Assembly (NCBI GenBank): GCA_955652025.1
Contig: CATPAO010000204.1
Coordinates: 1-5,508 of the forward strand
Length of the DNA stretch: 5,508 bases
Source: Casimicrobiaceae bacterium
Lineage (GTDB): Bacteria; Pseudomonadota; Gammaproteobacteria; Burkholderiales; Casimicrobiaceae
Direction: 5' to 3'
The notes beneath the pieces are model-generated. The model made no database searches. It saw nothing but the letters and a program-made list of their open reading frames with translations, and had not been told where the DNA came from. Numbering within the stretch: position 1 is the first letter of the stretch; every line of letters starts with the position of its first letter. The position numbers were made by a program, and so were the translations under genes. This document shows positions 5,280-5,508 of the stretch, piece by piece.

Positions 5280-5370
5280 GCACTCGGTACTCAGTACTTA
5301 GCACTCGAAACGAAGAGCTCGGCCGAGTCTGAGCAAACTACGTTCGTGCCAGGTACCGAGAACTGAGCGC
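5280..5370. repeat. Two opposed GYACTCR heptamer arrays around a palindrome
   Basis: On the plus strand four heptamers start at 5280, 5287, 5294 and 5301; the first and last are GCACTCG, the middle two GTACTCA and GTACTTA. On the minus strand four more run from 5370 down to 5343; they begin GCGCTCA (5370-5364), then GTTCTCG, GTACCTG and GCACGAA. Together they fit GYACTCR loosely. Between the arrays is the perfect palindrome CTCGGCCGAG (5318-5327). The inner parts can also pair: GCAC (5301-5304) with GTGC (5346-5349), and AACG (5309-5312) with CGTT (5341-5344). The whole is a roughly 91-bp imperfect inverted structure. Confidence 0.75.
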
Positions 5371-5371
5371 T

Positions 5372-5508
5372 AAGGGCAGCCGCAAGAATAAGTTCATAGA
5401 TTCGGGGTGATAGTGTAGTTCCAAGACGGCAGTGTGTCGTGGGGGTTGAGGCGGAGTTGTCGGAGGTCCTCCTGGGTAGGTGCAGTTTCGGTTGGGTAGT
5501 GAGTGCGA
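5372..5508 (-). mobile_element. End of an insertion sequence, probably ISAzo13-like (rest outside window)
   Basis: The transposase C-terminus at 5394-5508 implies that one end of an insertion sequence lies in this part of the window. The exact terminus is not determined. The stretch 5374-5392, which contains GGGCAGCCGCAAGAATAAG, lies between the last heptamer and the transposase stop and could be the terminal inverted repeat; this is inferred from position alone. The transposase-distal end and any target duplication are off the window. Confidence 0.45.
5394..5508 (-). CDS. C-terminal fragment of an ISAzo13-like (Rhodopirellula-type) transposase
   Basis: A minus-strand frame enters from the right edge (first full codon 5507-5505) and ends at TGA (5396-5394), giving 37 residues. 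It contains YPTE (4-7), QEDLRQLRLNPHD (12-24) and WNYTITP (29-35). From memory, ISAzo13-family transposases end in a conserved segment of the form YPTG, then a Glu/Asp-Leu-rich helix, LxLxPHxFHGxWNYTIxP. The match covers the whole fragment in order, with TLPS in place of the more usual FHGE before WNYTI. Whether the full gene is intact cannot be seen. The other two reverse frames lack this likeness. The short length is the main limit on certainty. Confidence 0.65.
   Translation of the reverse strand, partial: RTHYPTETAPTQEDLRQLRLNPHDTLPSWNYTITPNL

Larger units (their letters stand above)
4974..5393. other. Intergenic stretch upstream of the binding-protein gene
   Basis: No gene is supported in these 420 bp. 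It holds, from the gene outward, the ribosome site, a palindrome with a possible -10, two further strong inverted repeats (5097-5114 and 5143-5163) and the paired heptamer arrays at 5280-5370. GTAC occurs at 5115, 5194, 5287, 5294 and 5353. 5178-5279 shows only short symmetries. Confidence 0.7.

Overview
The window looks like a piece of a moderately high-GC soil or environmental bacterium, most likely a proteobacterium. The clearest hint is an orphan Bug/TctC-type tricarboxylate-transporter binding protein, a family greatly expanded in Burkholderiales (Bordetella, Cupriavidus, Variovorax). Against a typical Burkholderiales chromosome, by rough count only about two thirds of the window is coding, and the intergenic stretches are long and full of short repeats. 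The lineage is therefore uncertain.

Layout: 3-140 (+) is the C-terminal tail of an unidentified protein. 141-885 has no gene and carries 9-bp and 7-bp tandem repeats. 886-2262 (-) encodes a full-length DUF2252 protein. 2263-2745 has no gene and is dense in palindromes and GTAC-headed heptamers. 2746-3693 (-) encodes an NAD(P)H-dependent aldo/keto reductase with an intact catalytic tetrad. 3694-4001 is a leader/intergenic stretch with a fair promoter for the reductase. 4002-4973 (-) encodes a secreted Bug-family binding protein with a signal peptide. 4974-5393 is intergenic, with three strong inverted repeats and an inverted pair of heptamer arrays. 5394-5508 (-) is the C-terminal end of a transposase that resembles the ISAzo13 (Rhodopirellula-type) family and runs off the right edge.

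The three complete genes lie on the same strand but are 308 and 483 bp apart. Each has its own Shine-Dalgarno sequence, and two have promoter-like signals, so they are probably single-gene transcripts rather than an operon. No shared pathway is evident. The binding protein has no TctA/TctB membrane partners in view, and the reductase is not next to a recognisable catabolic set.

Two things deserve attention. First, the DUF2252 protein carries kinase/aminoglycoside-phosphotransferase-like motifs in swapped order: the catalytic loop and metal-binding DFD come first, the glycine-rich loop and lysine later. This suggests a circularly permuted kinase fold. Second, four separate places in the intergenic DNA show degenerate repeats with a period of exactly 7 bp, several headed by GTAC. 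The last is arranged as two opposed arrays around a perfect palindrome next to the transposase remnant. This resembles in kind the heptanucleotide STRR repeats known from cyanobacteria, but I do not recognise this family.
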